Below are positions 46,939-48,573 of a stretch of 48,573 bases of DNA, piece after piece. The stretch covers positions 1 to 48,573 of the forward strand of contig JAEZSC010000117.1 of the NCBI GenBank assembly GCA_023422005.1, in the 5' to 3' direction. The DNA is from Bacillota bacterium. GTDB taxonomy: Bacteria > Bacillota > Clostridia > Christensenellales > UMGS416. A model generated the notes under the pieces. It was given only the letters and a program-made list of their open reading frames with translations. It did not search any database and had not been told where the DNA came from. Numbering within the stretch: the first letter of the stretch is position 1; each line of letters begins with the position of its first letter. The translations under genes and the position numbers were made by a program.

Positions 46939-47748
46939 CTATAACGTGGCGGCGATGCCGCGCAACAGCTTCTTCATCTTGTCTTCCACGCGCCGGCCGG
47001 TCTCCAGCACCTCCTGGTGGGTGATGGGCTGATCCAGTATGCCGGCGGCCATGTTGGTCATGCAGCTGACAGCCAGCACCCGCAGGCCCGCGTGGCGCGC
47101 GGCGATAACCTCCGGCACGGTGGACATACCCACCGCGTCGCCGCCCAGCAAGCGCACCATGCGGATCTCCGCCGGCGTCTCGAACTGCGGGCCCAGGAAC
47201 ATCGCGTATACGCCCTTGCGCACCATGACGCCCAGCTCATGCGCGACGCTCAAGGCCCGCTCGATGAGCTGCGGGTCATAGGCGCTGCTCAGGTCCACGA
47301 ATCGCTGGCCGATGATAGAGGCGTACTCGCTGGTGATCGGCGACACGCCCATCAGGTTCAGGTGATCGGTGATCAGCATCAGGTCCCCCGGGGAAAACCG
47401 CGTGTTGACCGCGCCGGCGGCGTTGGTCAGGATCAGCGTTTCCACGCCCAGGGCTTTGAGCGTATAAACCGGAAATGTCACCTGATGAGCGGCATAGCCC
47501 TCGTAGATGTGGTTGCGGCCGGACATCACCGCGCAAGGCACGCCGCCCACATGGCCCAGCAGCAGCCGGCCGGCGTGGCCCTGGGCCGTGGAGGGCACAA
47601 AGCCAGGTATGTCACCGTAGGGAATCTCCGCGCGCACATCCATAATGTCGGAAATGCCACCCAGGCCGCTGCCCAGCACCATGGCCACCCGAGGCGAAAG
47701 ATCGCACACATCGCGGATGGCCTGAGCGCTCTTTTCAAAGATGTTCAT
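46939..47748 (-). CDS. punA: Purine-nucleoside phosphorylase (PNP class I, trimeric type)
   Basis: 269 residues. VLGSGLGGISD is the phosphate site, GRNHIYEGY, LTNAAGAVN, GPQFETPAEIRM with GMSTVPEVIAA are the substrate motifs of the trimeric PNP family. It splits inosine and guanosine into base and ribose-1-phosphate, which DeoB then converts. It starts 4 bp after the deoB stop. Confidence 0.96.
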   Translation of the reverse strand: MNIFEKSAQAIRDVCDLSPRVAMVLGSGLGGISDIMDVRAEIPYGDIPGFVPSTAQGHAGRLLLGHVGGVPCAVMSGRNHIYEGYAAHQVTFPVYTLKALGVETLILTNAAGAVNTRFSPGDLMLITDHLNLMGVSPITSEYASIIGQRFVDLSSAYDPQLIERALSVAHELGVMVRKGVYAMFLGPQFETPAEIRMVRLLGGDAVGMSTVPEVIAARHAGLRVLAVSCMTNMAAGILDQPITHQEVLETGRRVEDKMKKLLRGIAATL

Positions 47749-47752
47749 GGTT

Positions 47753-48571
47753 CTACCCCCACAAGAGTGTTTTCATCGATTGGCCGTAGCCCGCAGGCAC
47801 GCCGAAGCGTTCGGCAATGGTTTGCCCCAGGTCCATGTACCCCCGGCGCGTGCCCAGATCCACGCCACGGCGCATATCGGGGCCCCAGGCCAGCAGCGGC
47901 GCATGCTCGCGGGTGTGGTCGGTGCCGGCAAAGCACGGGTCCACGCCATGATCGGCGGTAAAGAACAGCGCGTCGTCTGGCTTCATTGCCACCAGCATGG
48001 CGGGGATCGCGTTGTCCACGCTTTTTAGCGCCGCGGCGAAGCCGGGAGTGTCGTTGCGGTGGCCATATATCATGTCGAAGTCCACCAGGTTCGCAAAGTA
48101 GAAGCCGTCGCCGCCCTGCTCCACGCACCGCTGCGTGGCCGCCAGCCCCTCGGCGTTGCTGTGGGTGGGCAGCCATTCATCGATGGACCGGCCGGCAAAG
48201 ATGTCCCGTATTTTGCCGATGGCCGTAACCTTGACGCCGGCCGCCGTGAGTCTGTCCAGCAGATGGCCCGGCGGCGGTTCCAGGGAGAAATCCCTACGGT
48301 TGTCCGTGCGGCGGAAGGCTCCCGCCTCACCCTCAAAGGGCCGGGCGATGACGCGCCCCACGGCGTGGGTGCCGGTCAGCAGCCCGCGGGCGGTGCGGCA
48401 CAGCTCATACAGCCGCTCCAGCGGTATCACATCTTCATGGGCGGCAATCTGGAACACGCTGTCCGCCGACGTGTAGACGATGGGCCAACCGGTGCGCACA
48501 TGCTCGGCTCCCAGGCTTTGTATGATCTCGGTACCGCTGGCGGCGCAGTTGCCCAGCACATCCAGCCCCGT
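47753..48571 (-). CDS. deoB: Phosphopentomutase (N-terminal part beyond window)
   Basis: 273 residues of the C-terminal part, and the frame is open to the window edge; the usual length is about 390. ASGTEIIQSLG, YTSADSVFQIAAHE, IARPFEG, RDFSLEPP and the metal-binding FFTADHGVDPCFAGTDHTREHAPLL identify the alkaline-phosphatase-like mutase. It converts ribose-1-phosphate to ribose-5-phosphate. It is first in the visible deoB-punA-DUF985 run. Confidence 0.95.
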   Translation of the reverse strand, partial: TGLDVLGNCAASGTEIIQSLGAEHVRTGWPIVYTSADSVFQIAAHEDVIPLERLYELCRTARGLLTGTHAVGRVIARPFEGEAGAFRRTDNRRDFSLEPPPGHLLDRLTAAGVKVTAIGKIRDIFAGRSIDEWLPTHSNAEGLAATQRCVEQGGDGFYFANLVDFDMIYGHRNDTPGFAAALKSVDNAIPAMLVAMKPDDALFFTADHGVDPCFAGTDHTREHAPLLAWGPDMRRGVDLGTRRGYMDLGQTIAERFGVPAGYGQSMKTLLWG

Positions 48572-48573
48572 AG

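Noticed and set aside
1..48573. CRISPR arrays, tRNA or rRNA genes, prophage or conjugative modules
   Set aside because: No regularly spaced direct repeats, no tRNA-like GGTTCGA-containing folds, and no integrase, transposase, capsid or relaxase sequences were found.

Overview
The window looks like chromosome from a spore-forming, high-GC member of the Bacillota, class Clostridia. The evidence is a ylbJ (spoVV), spoIIIAG and spoIIIAH set, an Asp23/AmaP/DUF2273 module, an RNase J, a T-box ahead of serS, and gene order matching the Gram-positive ylb-rpmF and nusB-folD-xseA-xseB-ispA neighbourhoods. It holds about 50 genes. I see no phage, plasmid, rRNA, tRNA or CRISPR, and I would not name a genus.

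Layout. 1-9.5 kb: the ylb block (a coiled-coil protein cut by the window edge, ylbJ, a patatin, tmcAL, ackA, yceD/ylbN, rpmF), interrupted by a GyrI-like protein and a less GC-rich pair of a tandem PII-like protein and a DUF1538 membrane protein. 9.5-15.9 kb: a radical SAM protein, a TetM-type GTPase behind a leader peptide and attenuator, then DUF5685, DnaJ, pentapeptide-repeat and GNAT genes. 16-22.4 kb: tyrS with an IMPACT protein, ilvE, asd, and birA with a BirA-operated bioY. 22.4-29 kb, minus strand: a YkuD-VanX fusion, DUF2284, mltG, a split LysO and RNase J. 29-37.4 kb, minus strand: spoIIIAG-AH, then asp23, amaP, DUF2273, nusB, a TsaD paralogue, folD, xseA, xseB, ispA, DUF212 and pduL. 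37.9-48.6 kb: a cupin, T-box-serS, DUF3788, a hydrolase, a four-domain CoA-disulfide reductase, a glycosyltransferase, a MerR regulator with a 19-bp-spacer operator, and a deoB-punA-DUF985 nucleoside block.

How genes fit together. AckA and PduL together would make acetyl-CoA to acetate plus ATP, and TmcAL uses acetate for tRNA-Met modification. BirA both ligates biotin and probably represses bioY. DeoB and PunA convert nucleosides to ribose-5-phosphate and free bases. YlbJ, SpoIIIAG and SpoIIIAH belong to endospore formation.

The most unusual content is between genes. There are three related copies of a 310-370 nt structured element, read here as RNA on the minus strand, with covarying hairpins. 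Five copies of a compact branched repeat occur in short and long forms. Two copies of a roughly 200 bp MITE-like element are present, one of them between the BirA-controlled promoter and the bioY start. A small three-way-junction module is shared between two of the large elements and the MITE.
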